A stretch of DNA of 64,000 nucleotides from Coprinellus micaceus (lineage: Eukaryota > Basidiomycota > Agaricomycetes > Agaricales > Psathyrellaceae): contig OX596345.1 in NCBI GenBank assembly GCA_951394405.1, positions 1,178,001 to 1,242,000 of the forward strand. Direction: 5' to 3'. Made by a program: the position numbers and the translations under genes. Position 1 is the stretch's first letter. Each line of letters starts with the position of its first letter. A model generated the notes under the pieces. That model worked only from the letters and a program-made list of their open reading frames with translations, had not been told where the DNA came from and did not search any database. Below are positions 36,310-48,324 of the stretch, piece by piece.

Positions 36310-36996
36310 AGCTTAGGGTCTGTCAAATGCATTCAACCGACTCGTTACTCACAGTGACGGACTTCAAGTATTTCCTGGCAGCATCTTGGGTTTTCGATGA
36401 CCCTTGTTCTTCTGATGAGATTGTCGAAGCGGAAGGAGTTACACCTAGTAGCTCGCACTGGCACCTGGCTTGTCGCTCGACTAGGTTCCCACTGCTAGTT
36501 TGGGCCGTCTACACCGCTCACCAACCGACCTGCTATTATCCTTGAGCACGGAGGTCCCCGGGAAATCGACGACGAGCCTCAGCCCGGGAACCACGTTGGT
36601 CGCCGTCAAAGGCCGGTGAGTAATACTGTTTCAATGGTTTCCTCGATGGTCTCGTGTCGCTTACCTTTATGACAGGCTGAGAGTGTCCCCCGTTAGTTCA
36701 GCCTCCATCGGCACTACGTGCAAGGGTGTCCATCCCCGACTCCATGGTCACAATGTACCCATCCCCCTTTATCCGAAAATTCTCACCCATTTCTGCCAGT
36801 CTCTTCTGTCTCCGTCTCTGGGTCGTCTATCACCTCTATCATTATTACCAACTAACCCAATCAACCGCTGACCGGCTAACCACTATGACCCAACTAACCA
36901 TATCCATGCGCTCATCAAGTCCCCAACTCAACACGACAATTCCCTCTCCTCTCGGTCTCGTTAATAACTACATCTCTCCACTGATAAACGCACCCA
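36310..36996. other. Intergenic, no gene seen
   Basis: About 0.7 kb upstream of the cyclin remnant. Pyrimidine-rich toward 36,780-36,960, as is common in basidiomycete promoters. Confidence 0.35.
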
Positions 36997-38632
36997 ATGG
37001 ATGCCATCTTACACACTCTCGCGGACAGGGCTCCACCGGCCTCCCGTATGAGAGCTTGGTGGCAGTCACGCAGTTCTCTGCCTCCCTATACCGCCGCCCT
37101 ATATGTATCTTCGTTTTCGAGCTCAAAATCGAGCTCCCCAGCCTCCGATTCAACCCCAGCAACCTCGGTAATATCACCCCCCCCCGCCGCATGCGACCCT
37201 TCAGGTCGAAGCGCCTTCCAGAATCCGGCCATGTCGGCCACGGAATCCTTGCGTGACGCCAACGCATCCAAGAGCAAGTTCGCACTTGGTCTCGTCGGTG
37301 AGTAGGAGGCTCGCGCCCCTCACGCCCCTTATTGGTGTTTACGTTTGAGAATGGATCAAGCTGTAAAGACCTGGTGCGAGATCTGGCGCCCTCAGGATAT
37401 CGCCCCAGTCTTCAACACCCCACAAAGCAAACCACATTCCTCTCCAATGTCCCTCCCAAGTCACCGATTTTCGAGCGCACCACCTTCAACCGACTGGCCA
37501 CGCCCAAGTCCCACTCAACCGCCACACTCACCGCCTCGTCTTCGATTCCCACGCCCTCAACTCCTGCTCTCGTTCAGAGCGACACTACCAGCGGGCTTCG
37601 ACATCTGGTCCCGATTCGAGGTTTCGTTCGCGAGGTTCTCCGCCGCTCCCGCACCTCCGGTTGCGTCCTCCAGACCGCCCTATGCTACCTCGAGGCCATC
37701 CGCCTGAAGACCCCGGGGCTTGCCTGTCTCGAACGAATCGGGAAAGGCAACAACGGAGAGCCCAAGTCGGTCCCTCGCATCTTTGTCGCCACCGCGGAGG
37801 AGATCGAGCAGTCGAGGTCAGAGAAGGAGGAGGGATTGGTATTTGGAGAGGGCCCATCGACCGTCCATTTCGACTCGAACGATGTCGACGCGATGGCAGT
37901 GACGATGGAAGCTGACGAAGAAAGCCTTCCTTATGGCCCGGATGAACCGTCGATGAACCAAACACGAAGCCCGAGCTACTCGTCGATGCAAGTGGACTCG
38001 ACACGATCGCATCTGAGACGGAATTCCCTTCAACGCAACAAACGACCTCTTCTCCTCTCAGCCCCAGCACTGATATTCCATCGCCCCTCCTCTGCCCGCG
38101 CCGCGCCTCACCGCCCCGCCCTCATCCCCACCTCGAAATTCACTCAAGAAAAGTGCTATTCGAATCGAGCATGGGCGAAGCTCTCCGGCCTTCGTCCTAG
38201 GGAGATCGGCCGCTGTGAGCGTACCTTTGGGTCTGCCTTAGAATGCCGCTTATGGGTCGGGAGGACTGTCTGTGTTGCTACTGTCAGCTCGCCACAGCCG
38301 CCCGCCAACATGGCCGTTATGCGTTGTCAGAGTGAGGGTTCTCTCAACATCACGATATCCAGCGGTATCCTCACCATCCGAACCCATCAACCGCCACGAT
38401 TGGCGAGAGCTCAGCATTTGTGCCTGAGATCGACGTCATCGCAAGCGGCGTGTTGACGGCGCCCCATGGTTCTACTGGAAATCGCCACATTATCAAGAGG
38501 GCCTCAACACTTCCCGATGGCGCACTATCGGGACACTTCAACCAATCTTCAAGAGCCGTAATGCCCGAGGCGAGTTCCCATTCTGGCTTTCCCTCGTTCC
38601 TCTCACCTCATTATTCTGACAGTGGTGCCTAA
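36997..38632 (+). pseudogene. Pho80/PCL-type cyclin gene with several frameshifts
   Basis: Blocks of one cyclin occur in the right order but in different frames. The N-terminus is at 36997 (MDAILHTLADRAPPASRM ... SKSKFALGLV). Then come DQAVKTWCEIWRPQDIAPVF from 37351, LVPIRGFVREVLRRSRTSG and VLQTALCYLEAIR near 37600-37700, a LCPRRA block near 38085, KFTQEKCYSNRAWAKLSG and PREIGRCERTFGSALECRLW near 38140-38255, and a Ser-rich tail ending SPHYSDSGA at 38632. In intact relatives the cyclin box binds a Pho85/CDK5-type kinase. Shifts are needed near 37350 (no in-phase acceptor), between 37420 and 37590, near 38110 and near 38370. No introns explain them. It is either a decaying gene or a stretch with sequencing indels. 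Confidence 0.75.
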
Positions 38633-39276
38633 TCCTGGGAATCCACCAACAGCATGCTGGTGGCTCCTTCGTCGTCGTTCCTCCGTGCCGTTCAACTCCA
38701 ACCTGCCAACCTGAACGAGTTCTACAACAGCCCCATTGCGATGATCAACACGAAGCTCTTGGTGCCTGGGTACGATAGACCCAACGGCCCATTCCGCATT
38801 CCAAACTTCGTCGCCGACGCGAATACGACACCGATTGGCAACCCCCGCGACCTTCAACCCGCCCGCTGCGCGACATACGACCAATTCTCGATTTCTTCAG
38901 AGACTACTGGTGGCTCGGTCAACGCCTCGTACCAGCAAGTTCAATGGTGCGCCGCGGTTCCGGATGTGAGAGTCGTCGTCGTGATCCGCCTGTGTGTCGC
39001 CGTGGATCCTTTGTAAGCCTTTCCTCCTCTTTTGGCAGTTGGACGTCACTCTGGAACCCGAATCATGGCCCGGGCCCCACCACCCATCCCCATTGTCCGC
39101 ATCCCCCACCTGGTGCACGCAGTGTGTAACCCTACTGGATGACTTTGTCCTCCAAACGATCAACGGCCATCGTGGGCGGCTCTTTATTACAGCCCTATGC
39201 GGCTATCGCGCAGTCACCTGTTCCTTTTCGTCGTCCAGTAGGCTCAGGTTAAGGACCCAGCTACTGGGTGGACCTG
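38633..39276. other. No confident gene
   Basis: Frames are open on both strands between 38,650 and 39,160, for example a plus frame reading LQPANLNEFYNSPIAMIN. I could not decide whether any is real. Confidence 0.3.
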
Positions 39277-39849
39277 TCATATACCCTTCACTAGCGCCAT
39301 CTGTAGACTACCATTAAGTCGGATGCCTCGGCCCCATTCAATAGTCGTAGTTGCTGGAATGATATTTCCTTTCCCCCAATCTCGATTGTTCTGCACCCCG
39401 CTTACCCTGCCATCGGCGTCGCAATCCAATGCATAGGCTTTCATCCGACCCTCATTCCCCATCTGACTGGTCCAATCTTCCGGCATCTCTGTGGTGATCT
39501 TAAGCGATCGCACCCTCGCGCGAAGGGTCTAGGATACCTACCCGCAACCCCACAGATCGTGGGCCAGACCCTCAGAACCCTCTTCCCTGTGGTACTCAAT
39601 GAAAGCTGCGACCTTCCCGCCCGCAACGGTTTCCCACTTCCGCACCTCCCAACCCTCAGAGCTGCAGGAGGCGTAGGCGTTCATTGGTCCGAAGTGAGGT
39701 GAGAGGCCAAAGGGGACGTGATAGGCGGTCCTACAATGGACAACCCAGAGGGAAAGCATGACATGAGACCAAAGAGCGCTAACAGACAGTGCGAGATTCC
39801 GCTGGCAACGCCCTCGAGGTTCCTGCTTGGTTTTGCCGGAGACCCCCAT
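39277..39849 (-). CDS. Hypothetical protein, 181 aa
   Basis: Two frame blocks, 39849-39542 and 39514-39277, join in phase (546 nt), but the intron between them is only 27 nt, which is doubtful. The blocks read like one compact domain: GPMNAYASCSSEGWEVRK, GGKVAAFIEYHREE and MKAYALDCDADGRVSGVQ. A TATATA element at 39911-39917 lies about 60 nt upstream of the ATG and supports the start. A further intron ending in CCATTGTAG near 39,735 is possible. No family was recognised. Confidence 0.4.
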
Positions 39850-40655
39850 CCTTCTGCTAACAGACTATTTAATATCCGATAATGCATACTATCGTTGCAC
39901 GCCATATTCCTATATATCATGATCCTTAGGCCCTATGGGATGTGCCATACAGGGGACCTCGTCGCTTTGGCAATGTTCTACCCCGATTCAGTATGAAGTT
40001 TATACACGACCAAATTATGCATAAAGTCATGCCCTCGCTTCGCTTCGGGGTACGATACTCTCAGTTTTGGACCATGATAGATGAGAGACAAAGTGGAAAC
40101 GAGATGGGATGGAGAGTCGATGTGCGAGTAACGGAGAAACGGCCCAAGCAGCAAGCGAACATGGTCAAACGAAATGGGAACTAATAACAAGACGGTAAGG
40201 CCTCGCTTCGCTCTGGCCCTCAATAAGGCTGTTCAAAATAAGGAACCAAAAGGTCAAAGCAGAGGACACTACGAAGCACGAAGCACATCAAGGGTCCAAG
40301 CAAAGATCCAAACATGTGCAAACGAATTCGCGACATCTGCTTAATATAATAGTAATTATAAGGACAGGACACAGCCCCAAATAGGGATGTTCACGTCGTC
40401 GGCCAAAGCATATCAGCTTTGGCCTAGATTTTGTCCCTAAGAGTGTCTAATATTGGTTGAATCTCCAACCACCGCCTCAGGCGTCTGCTTCGTATCGTTT
40501 TGGAGGACACACAGATTTGAAGTCCTAGAGGGCGTCCGACACCTCACAGGTACGGGTCTCCTTTGCCTGAAGCAGACTACGAACTTGGCTATGCTGAGCT
40601 ACACTGTCGATTCATTAACCCCACTGAAGGTCGCTGGCACTGGGCTGCCCGTAGC

Positions 40656-40730
40656 CACCAGGTGTACCAGGTTTGTCTGATGCCATCATAATTGTGGACC
40701 TGGTAGACCTGATAGACCTGGTAGACCCGG
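40656..40730. repeat. Short tandem repeat with inverted partner
   Basis: 40697-40729 holds three and a half copies of a 9-bp unit (GACCTGGTA, GACCTGATA, GACCTGGTA). Just upstream, near 40656-40675, the complementary unit occurs as ACCAGGTGTACCAGG, so the two can pair as a hairpin. Confidence 0.7.
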
Positions 40731-41966
40731 GACGATGTGCTTTGTGTGGTTCCACTAAACGACGGGGAGAAGGGAGATATACCACATTCGGAGAGTCTTG
40801 ATGGCGTGCATAAAGGCCTCTGGGACGTCTCTCATTTAAACGAGCCAATGATTTACATTGTCTTGGAGTGACTTGCCGTCCTCGAGTTTGGGGGGTATGT
40901 GCCAGTTAAGGTGGCTTCGAGTCATGCAGCCTGCGAAATTCACAGCAGCTTGTTAGGTTTCCCCTGGTCCGAAGCACCGAGCTACTGCCGACGATGAGCT
41001 CCCTTCACAGAGTTGCTTCTGCATGACGTTGAGGTCCCCTCGTGCTTGGTTGAATGGGGGGAGTTGGCTTGGCTTACTTAGACTAGATGACGTGATGGGA
41101 TGTATGAATCGTCAATACGGACCCACAACGTCGTCAATTCTCTTCCTGTACTAATACGTACAACGTCGGGATCGAGTTCAAGATGATTATATTCCTTGAC
41201 CACGGAGGAAGGCTCTCACGCGTCTCTCTCCCTTTAACCATAATCATCGCCGGACCTCCCAACGAGTTTTGGGCTGCCTAAGGACCGAAGCCACGTACAT
41301 GCTGGACTTGAAGCTCATAGATTGCTGCCTTTGTGCCCCGGTATATAAAAACTGATCAAGAGGTGGCTTGTAAGGTCTGTAAGACCCAGGAATTCCCTTT
41401 GATTCTGTAGCAGAGCTACTAGGGGTCCTTGTGGCTGCGCCTCTAAGCCTTCAAGTAACGACTAATACAAACACTCGTTCAGTACATAAGCATCACAACG
41501 CCGAGAAAATCTCCAAACCTCTCTTAGATCCTGACCACCATCATGCTCTTCAAGCTTTCACTTGTCTACCTGCTCCAAAAGCGCTCTCTAGAGGCTTTTG
41601 GTTCCCATATCATCAAGGCTCTTCATGGGCCCAATCCGTATGTAGTCCCTTAAGCTCCACTTCTCTTCTTTTGTCATCCTTATTGGAATTTTGTCAGGAA
41701 CGAGGGCCTAAACACCCATGCCCCACGCTACACCCACCGCCAATGTACGCGGGCACGGATTCTATCGAACTATCCTGACAGTATACACAGGTACCCTCAA
41801 GAAGTGACCCCCGCCGCTGTCGAGGCTGTTTAGACCTCGCGCACTGGGCCATATCAATATCGACACAAGCACAGGCTGGCGTCCCCCACTATACCACCCT
41901 TACCCACTCCATCTCTTGTAACATTTAGTCTACATGATGCGTTCGTTGTTCGGGCCGTTAGCACGA

Positions 41967-42004
41967 CCTGGTCGTCGCGTCGACGCGTCGACGCGACGAC
42001 CAGG
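41967..42004. repeat. 38-bp perfect palindrome
   Basis: The arms begin CCTGGTCGTCGCGTCGACG and read identically on the other strand, with no spacer. The centre is ACGCGT, flanked on each side by GTCGAC. Pairing stops at 41966/42005. Confidence 0.95.
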
Positions 42005-42230
42005 ACAAAAAAGTGATACATACTCCGACCGGTTCGGTTGATCCGATTGCCCTCATGCACGTCCTTGAACCGGCTCCCGCTGAGGGAAAAACCAACAAAT
42101 CGGATGCAGCGGTTGGGGTGGCAGCAGTGTGGAGTGCCATTTCATGTGGGATGAGGGTTTCATTTAGGCGGCAGTGGGTTTAGTCTAACGCTCTGCCCAG
42201 AGTGTCAACGGATTGATGGGCCTACCAACT

Positions 42231-42257
42231 GTACCAGGTATACCAGGTATACTAGGC
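42231..42257. repeat. Tandem copies of TACCAGGTA
   Basis: Reads GTACCAGGTA then TACCAGGTA then TACTAGG. The unit is the near complement of the 9-bp unit at 40697-40729. Confidence 0.7.
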
Positions 42258-42901
42258 TTTCAGAGATGATCGACGCTTATCATTTATGGAGCGATGGTGG
42301 ATATTATTGGTTTGATAATCACTTATCAGGGCTTATAATGTCCTGGGGAATTCCGTGATGTGGCATTCGACTTTCAGCTCGAATTCGGGGCCTGTATCCC
42401 CGCCATGCACCTGATGTGACCAGGTCACAGAATATTTTGAAAATGTCGTCGCGAAAAGTGATATGCAAACGACTGTAAGCGGAGAGGACGCGAAGATGGG
42501 CAGCGAGAGCAAGGGTCAAGAAGCAGAGCCTCGTGTTATAAAAGGCTTGTTTCGTACCGCCTCATGATGACATATGGACCATGCCCGGCGCTTGTGCGTT
42601 TGGATGGCTTGATGGCCATACGGTCATCCGGAGGCATTTCTGACAAAAGGACAGGGGCCTGCAAGACGCTGCAAGACGAAGAGACACGAAGCTAGTTAGG
42701 ATAGGCATGATCATACTCATTTCACTGGCGGCAAGACCATAGAAGTCGGAGATGCATAAGAAGATGATGAAAAGAGGGGAAGCACATATGCACACGGAAG
42801 ATCTTAGCCAGTCCAGCCCAGAAGCGCCCTATCACGCGACAGGATTGTACTCAACCTTCAGCTTCACTGCACCAACTCCGCAGAGTTATGCCATTCGCCT
42901 C

Positions 42902-43450
42902 TCCATGGCGCCCTGCCACTTCACCCGTCGAGCTTTAGATGTTGTCTCAATGGCCAGGGCATTCATCGACGTTGAAGCTAGATATCCCGAAGAACATCCA
43001 GGCCAGAGGTAGAAGTGAATGTCGAGAGATTGGGGCTTCCCCGCAGTCGCGATATCGGAGAAACGCGAACCTGACATGCTGCGCGAGTGGGAGAAGGTCG
43101 AGCGCTGAAGGTCCAAAGGGTATTTCCAGAACCCAGTCGATCATGCCAACGAGCTTCGTGTCGACGATCCGCACCGACACTTTTGAGGAAAGCACCCGGA
43201 AAGCGACGAAGCCCGAAATATGGTCAAAGAGGCTACGGAGGGAGTCGACGAGGCGATTGGACGGTTGCTCGAGATGATGGCTGGAGGTGGTGCCCGAAGG
43301 CAGTTCGTCGGTGAGGGTATATTCAACCAGGGAGTCACCGTTAACTCACGAAGTGAACCCACCCACAAAATACCGACACACTGCTCCTGGTATAGCCCGC
43401 AGGCAAAAGAAGAGGAGATCGAGGAAGAGAGCCAAGTCAACAGAAATAGG
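42902..43450 (+). pseudogene. Coding-like frame interrupted by stops
   Basis: One plus-strand frame reads protein-like across stops: ALDVVSMARAFIDVEARYPEEH, then MSRDWGFPAVAISEKREPDMLREWEKVER, a TGA, GYFQNPVDHANELRVDDPHRHF, a TGA, and GKHPESDEARNMVKEATEGVDEAIGRLLEMM. The stops at about 43013, 43019, 43108 and 43183 sit in otherwise Glu/Lys/Arg-rich helical sequence. It may be a decayed gene. Unrecognised introns are an alternative. No family was recognised. Confidence 0.3.
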
Positions 43451-43587
43451 GTAGGTAGCAATGGTCTACGGAATTGCGATTCCGATAAGGACGTAGTACA
43501 TCCAACTAATATAGCGCGGGATGTTCTGCAAAGAGGCAGAGGCAAGGCTGTGTTTCGTCACGGCCAAGAGACGGGCTTTGCCTTCCG

Positions 43588-45439
43588 CTATGGAAGGGTA
43601 GAGCCAGGCGCTGGCCTTAAAGGCCCCGCATCGGCCACGGTCGCCTCGTCTCCCCCTTTCTCTTCCCTTTCCGCAGTGTCTGACCTCTTCTCAACCCCTT
43701 CGACTTGTTTATCAGGAATCGACGACAGCTTTCCATCATACCTCCTCAACAGCAACCTATCCACCCACCCAGCGTTTGGGAAACTCTTCTCCCACTGGTT
43801 ATGCAGATGCACCGAAAAGACCTTGTGTTGCAGGACATCGTCCAACAGGCCACCTTCTTCCATGCTCATTACGCGGCGGCCATCCTCCGATGAGGATTGT
43901 CCTTCCGTCACAGGAGAATGTTTGTGGGGTTTAGGACTCCATCTTCCCTGACCTTCGCCGTCTTTCCTGAATGGGTCCGGTAGACGATTGTCGATTCGAC
44001 ACGACCGGCCATCACTGAAGCACCAAGGCAAGATCTTGAAAGGCGGGATGCCCTCCTTGACGAGACGTCTCCAGAGTTTGATGTATAGAAGCGAGCCCCA
44101 GTCAGTCGAACCGGGTCGGGGAGGAGTGGAAGTCGCCATGATGTGGAACGCTTCGCAGAGGTATGGGGAGTGAACGTGGAAGTGCATGAGGGCGCCATTT
44201 AGGGGAGTATATGGTTTATCTGTAGACTGTCAGTTCGTAGAGGGTTGGATAGAGCGGAAGGGACGCACTGTAGCAGTCCCATTGGGTGACAAACTCGTGT
44301 TCCAGGAGAGGTTCCAGGCTCCTCGTCAGCAACGAGTCCATATCAACCCATACACCACCAAAGTTCCACAGCAAGAGTAACCGCAAGAGATCTCCATCCA
44401 CCCACGCCTTCTCGTCCTTGTTCTCCAGCCTGTCACTGCCGTCTAAAGCGGTACCTTTCGCCAGCTGCTTTATGTCCACCTCCTTCACCGCGAACGCCTC
44501 AGGAAACCGCCGCAGATACCCCTGCAGGATCGTGTTCCCTGATACGAGGTTTCCGTCACTCCAGAGAATAAGTTGTACTCGGTGAATTGGCTGTGTCGCG
44601 AAGAATGATTTGAGCATGTATTCTTGTCGTGGGCCGAACGGCACCAAGTCCGTGCGCCAATATGTGTGGTACACGGTACGCTCCTCGTCTGGGATGGCCT
44701 TGTCGTCGTCCAAGTCCCGTCTCTTCACAAGGCCGGCAAAGTCATAACAGTCGAGTCCCTTCTGCATATCCAACCCCGCGTGCACGTCCCAGGTTGAGGT
44801 CTTCCGCCATATCCGCTGCGTAACATTATAGTCCCCACTCTTCTCCGCCTTTTGGAAACACCCAGATAATGGTGGTATGGAATCCACTTCCTCGCGCAGC
44901 CACCGTCTAGAGTATAGCTTGATTTCGATGTGAGGTTCGTAGAGGAGGAAAAGAAGGATAAAAGCGAGGGCGATGGTCGGAATAAGGTACAGGATGTGTC
45001 GTGGCTTGATCTTTCTTATCCTGGGTCGCCATGATCTAAACCACCACCGACGTCGCTGGCTTAGCAGGCTGGCAAAGGGCGATGCGGGGCTGTAGTCCGA
45101 CCCGTCCGACGAGGTCTTGGAATGCCGTTTTGAGCGTATTCTCGGCGTTGGCATGCCGTTGGCGTAAGGATTTGCGCTCCTGCTGCCCCCGTCCCATGTA
45201 TCAGTGTCGTGCAGTCGTGAATATTCGTTGGAATCCTCTTCTGAGTAGCGGGGGTAGGATGTGGAGGGACTGGTACGGAGAAGAGGGCTTGGACGATAGC
45301 GAGTTGAAGGAGAATTTGGCGAGGGGCCAGCAGCGCCGGAGGTCATAGAGGGAGAGCGAAGTCTAGGTTTAGAGGAGGAGGAGGAGGAAGACGAGGTTGA
45401 TGCATACGCAGGCAGCTTCTCCCCGACAACGCCAGACAT
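43588..45439 (-). CDS. Type II membrane glycosyltransferase, GT32-like, 600 aa
   Basis: Exon 1 is 45439-44269 and exon 2 is 44219-43588, total 1803 nt. The ATG at 45437-45439 (MSGVVGEKLPAYAS) is the first in frame. The cytosolic tail (about 1-160) is Ser-rich with basic residues before one transmembrane segment (ILYLIPTIALAFILLFLLY, about 155-175). The lumenal part has the donor-binding block LLWNFGGVWVDMDSLLTRSLEP with the DxD motif, preceded by VYHTYWRTDLVPFGPRQE. The C-terminal HxHN-like motif is VHLHNQWEKSF. This is the layout of Golgi Och1/GT32 or alpha-1,4-glycosyltransferase-like enzymes. Donor sugar and acceptor cannot be read from sequence. Confidence 0.82.
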
Positions 45440-45888
45440 GGTCCTCGCCGTCGTGGTCGCGTCTACGTCGAGCGTTGTGTTCACTCCTAGCTCTAGCGCT
45501 TGCAAATGATGCCAAGCTCGTCAGCGCCGTCAGAGCGGTGCCAGTAAACCCACACTCACGATGCGGATTCAGAGGATCTTTGAATAGCTTCGTGGGCGAC
45601 GAGCAGGAGGTGAAAATAGAACGAGGGGAACGAGGATGAAGGCCAAGGAATCAAGGTCTCAGATGTGACGATCGTATATTTTCGGGGAAGAATGACGACC
45701 CTGGCTCGGGCGGTGCGGCGTCTAAAGGGGTGTCGCTTTCACCGCTCCGCAGTACGACATGAATCGAGACCCTAACATGCTGTGGAACGTGTAACATGAA
45801 AAAACCGTTGTATTAATCGGATATGCACATCCACGAATTATTTGTAGGGTGTTATGCTCAGGGTTAAGAAAGGTAGACGCTCCCCGTA
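45440..45888. other. Promoter/5' UTR of the glycosyltransferase gene and 3' flank of the next gene
   Basis: A GTGAGT donor near 45,550-45,560 and an open, non-coding leader suggest a spliced 5' UTR for the glycosyltransferase gene. Nothing else was seen. Confidence 0.3.
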
Positions 45889-47921
45889 TTAGTCTGGCAA
45901 GCAGAAGTAGTTACAGTCGTGCACAGTATCGGCATGATCCAAAACGTATCGCTTCCTCTCCGCCAAAAGGTCCTTCCTCAACTGCCCTGCTTCCTCCAAA
46001 GATATCGGAAATTCCTCCACCCCGCTGAATATCAAGTCCTTGAGCTCTATGGGCAAGCCAACGAAGCCCTGGACACCATTGCGGCCTCCCAAGGCTGCGC
46101 GTTCCATCACGCAATCTCGCCACCAGTCCTTGCGCTGGACGGGGATGTCAGCCGTGCCCACAATGCGCACGTTGGGATCCACGAGGAAGAGATGTAATAG
46201 CTTCACATGCCCTGGCCTCGTCGCATCCTCCAGTTCGAACGCCTGGATTTGATGCAAGAGGAGATTCGGGAAGGTAACCAGCCTCCCTTCTCTCATCTCG
46301 ATTGACCCAACGTCTTGGACACCGCCTCTGTCCTTGGAGCAGCCAAAGTACTCAGACAGGAATCCGTGTTCACCTACCTCGTACTCGAAGTCGGTTTCGA
46401 AGTGGGACCCGTCCACCAGTTGTTGGAAGGCGAGATGGGGGGACTTGATATTCGTCGAAGAATAGCAGTACGTGGCGGTTGCGCATATGCATTCGTTCTT
46501 TCGGAGTATTAGCCGGGCTGAACGACTAGAAGAAGTAATATAGTTCTTACCGCCATTCCCTCGATGTGCCACGGCTCCCCTTCATATTTCGCGTTCTCAG
46601 GTGTGAGCTCTAAATTAACCATCTTAACAATCACTTGAAGAGGTTTTCCTTGCTTTCCATACAGATTCTTGAAGCTTATGAGCTTTGGCAACGCCTTTTT
46701 GAAGGCAGGGGGGTCAAACTGATCAGCTTTAGGCTGAACAAGGCTCCCATCCGCTGCATAGGAAACTTCGTCGCAGCGGGGTATCCTCTTGAAGAATTGA
46801 GGCTCACCCCACCAAAAGTCACCATACAGAGGTGCGAGGGTGGCCTGCCAGAGGGGAATGGCAGCATTGATAACATCCTCGATGGCGGCATAGAGTGCGG
46901 TATGTTTTGGGTGGAGGTTGTTGATATAGGATGCGATCCTACAGTGGCAAGTATGGTCAGTCATGGATGAACGTAGAAATAAATCTAGATGTGCACCTTG
47001 CCTTGTCACCCTCGAGATTGACATCACAAGGAAGCCACTGGAACTTCAGACTGAAAGGTTTCATCGAATTGTGGATCTCCCCGAAATAATTTTCGTCCAA
47101 GCGCTTCGAGTCCTTCTTCAGGATCTCCCCTACCCCAGACCTCTCCATACAATCCTCAACCCCCACAATTTTCTCCCCGACCTTCAAAGCCTGAGTCTTC
47201 CCATAGACAAGGGGGAAGAGGCTGGGGTCCACAAGATTGCGGACAACCCCGTCCGAGTCCGGACACCAATCCTTCTCTTGGTCTGGTACGTCCTCTAAGG
47301 GCTTAACAGCCTCCTGCAGCGCGACCTTGGTCGACTCGGGCAGAGAGGAGTCTGCCTTGACAACGTTGCCGTTGTATACCACAAGAGGGGTATTGGGATC
47401 TCGGTAAATGCCCTTCGCTTTATATCGCAGTTCCTGAATACAGAAGTCGAACAGCTCGTCGGTGACATTCGCTGTATTCTGCGCATTGGGTGGCACCGAT
47501 TCCTCTCGCCATTTCAAGACAGCCAGTTCATTGAAGACCTAGAAATGCGCAAGGTTGAGAACCCCGGTGCAGAATGACACACGCCACGTACCTGCTCCCG
47601 CCAACCCTCTCCATCCGTCACCGAATTCATGAACTGCATCATTCGAATTTCCCTCATGGTCAGAATCGGCAGGCTTAATTTACACGTCCAGGATAAGTGT
47701 TTTTGCCCTTGAGTCTCCATATCAAGTGATACTCACAAAGCCTTCGCAATGTCATCCTCAACGTCAGCATACTCTTCCGACTTGCAGATATTGCCCTTGA
47801 GCAACGCGTTCGGGAACGGCTGATTGGGCGCGTTTGGAGTCGTCGGGACCCAGTAGTTCAGCGGCCTCCCATGTCCTGGAGCCCGTTGCACGACGGAGTA
47901 GTCGACTCTGCTGGTGGACAT
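45889..47921 (-). CDS. DUF4246 domain protein, 601 aa, 5 exons
   Basis: Exons 47921-47737, 47673-47592, 47538-46997, 46938-46551 and 46497-45889 sum to 1806 nt, all GT-AG and in phase. The start MSTSRVDYSVVQRAPGHG is the only ATG upstream of the first block. Family hallmarks are MREIRMMQFMNSVTDGEGW, LPCDVNLEGD...SYINNLHP, PLWQATLAPL, YEGEPWHIEGM, CATATYCYSSTNI and the C-terminal VTFPNLLLHQIQAFELED...GHVKLLHLFLVDPN. The HxE in WHIEGM and the later His resemble the metal ligands of 2-oxoglutarate oxygenase-like folds, so an iron enzyme is possible, but no activity is established for DUF4246. Long spliced agreement suggests an intact gene. Confidence 0.88.
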
Positions 47922-48324
47922 CGTGGCGGTTGGGGATCAAGGCGGTTTCGCAGGCACCAATTATCATTAGCTGTCGGAGAATCAACTCATTTGAGTGTCC
48001 GCTCTCAACACCGGCGCTTAAACTTCACCATGCTTACAGGATGTGCCAACACGCAGAAACCTTTCATGGTATTCCTGGTAGGAGTCTGTTGGCACAAGCA
48101 GGTCCTCAGAACTCAAATTTCCATCACGCGTGCGATTATGTTTGAGAACACTTGCTTCGAGTTAGTTTAACTACCAGGTCTGGCATGTACCCGGATAACC
48201 GCCCCCACCCCCCCCCTTAGCTCTATAGTCGAAGGAAGTATGACGCAGTCTTGGAGTTCCAGTTACTTTGCTAAAATTTCACAGCACCAAAAGGTCTCTC
48301 GAGGCCATTATGAGTTAATGAACA
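47922..48324. other. Intergenic, no gene seen
   Basis: Divides the DUF4246 gene start from the F-box gene 3' end. It contains a C-rich tract at about 48,201-48,217. Confidence 0.4.

Larger units (their letters stand above)
39850..42779. other. 2.9-kb gene desert with repeats
   Basis: No coding frame convinced me on either strand. The stretch contains the 9-bp repeat clusters and the long palindrome listed separately. It is AT-richer than its surroundings near 40,200-40,400. Confidence 0.4.

Noticed and set aside
37332..38456. A single 374-codon frame as the cyclin gene
   Set aside because: It contains only some of the cyclin blocks; the N-terminal (DQAVKTWCEIWRPQ), LCPRRA and C-terminal blocks lie in other frames, so the open frame is a by-product of GC-rich sequence.
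43220..43951. 243-codon plus-strand frame as a gene
   Set aside because: Its second half is the shadow of glycosyltransferase exon 2. Only the first half has coding character, and that is continuous with an upstream frame full of stops.
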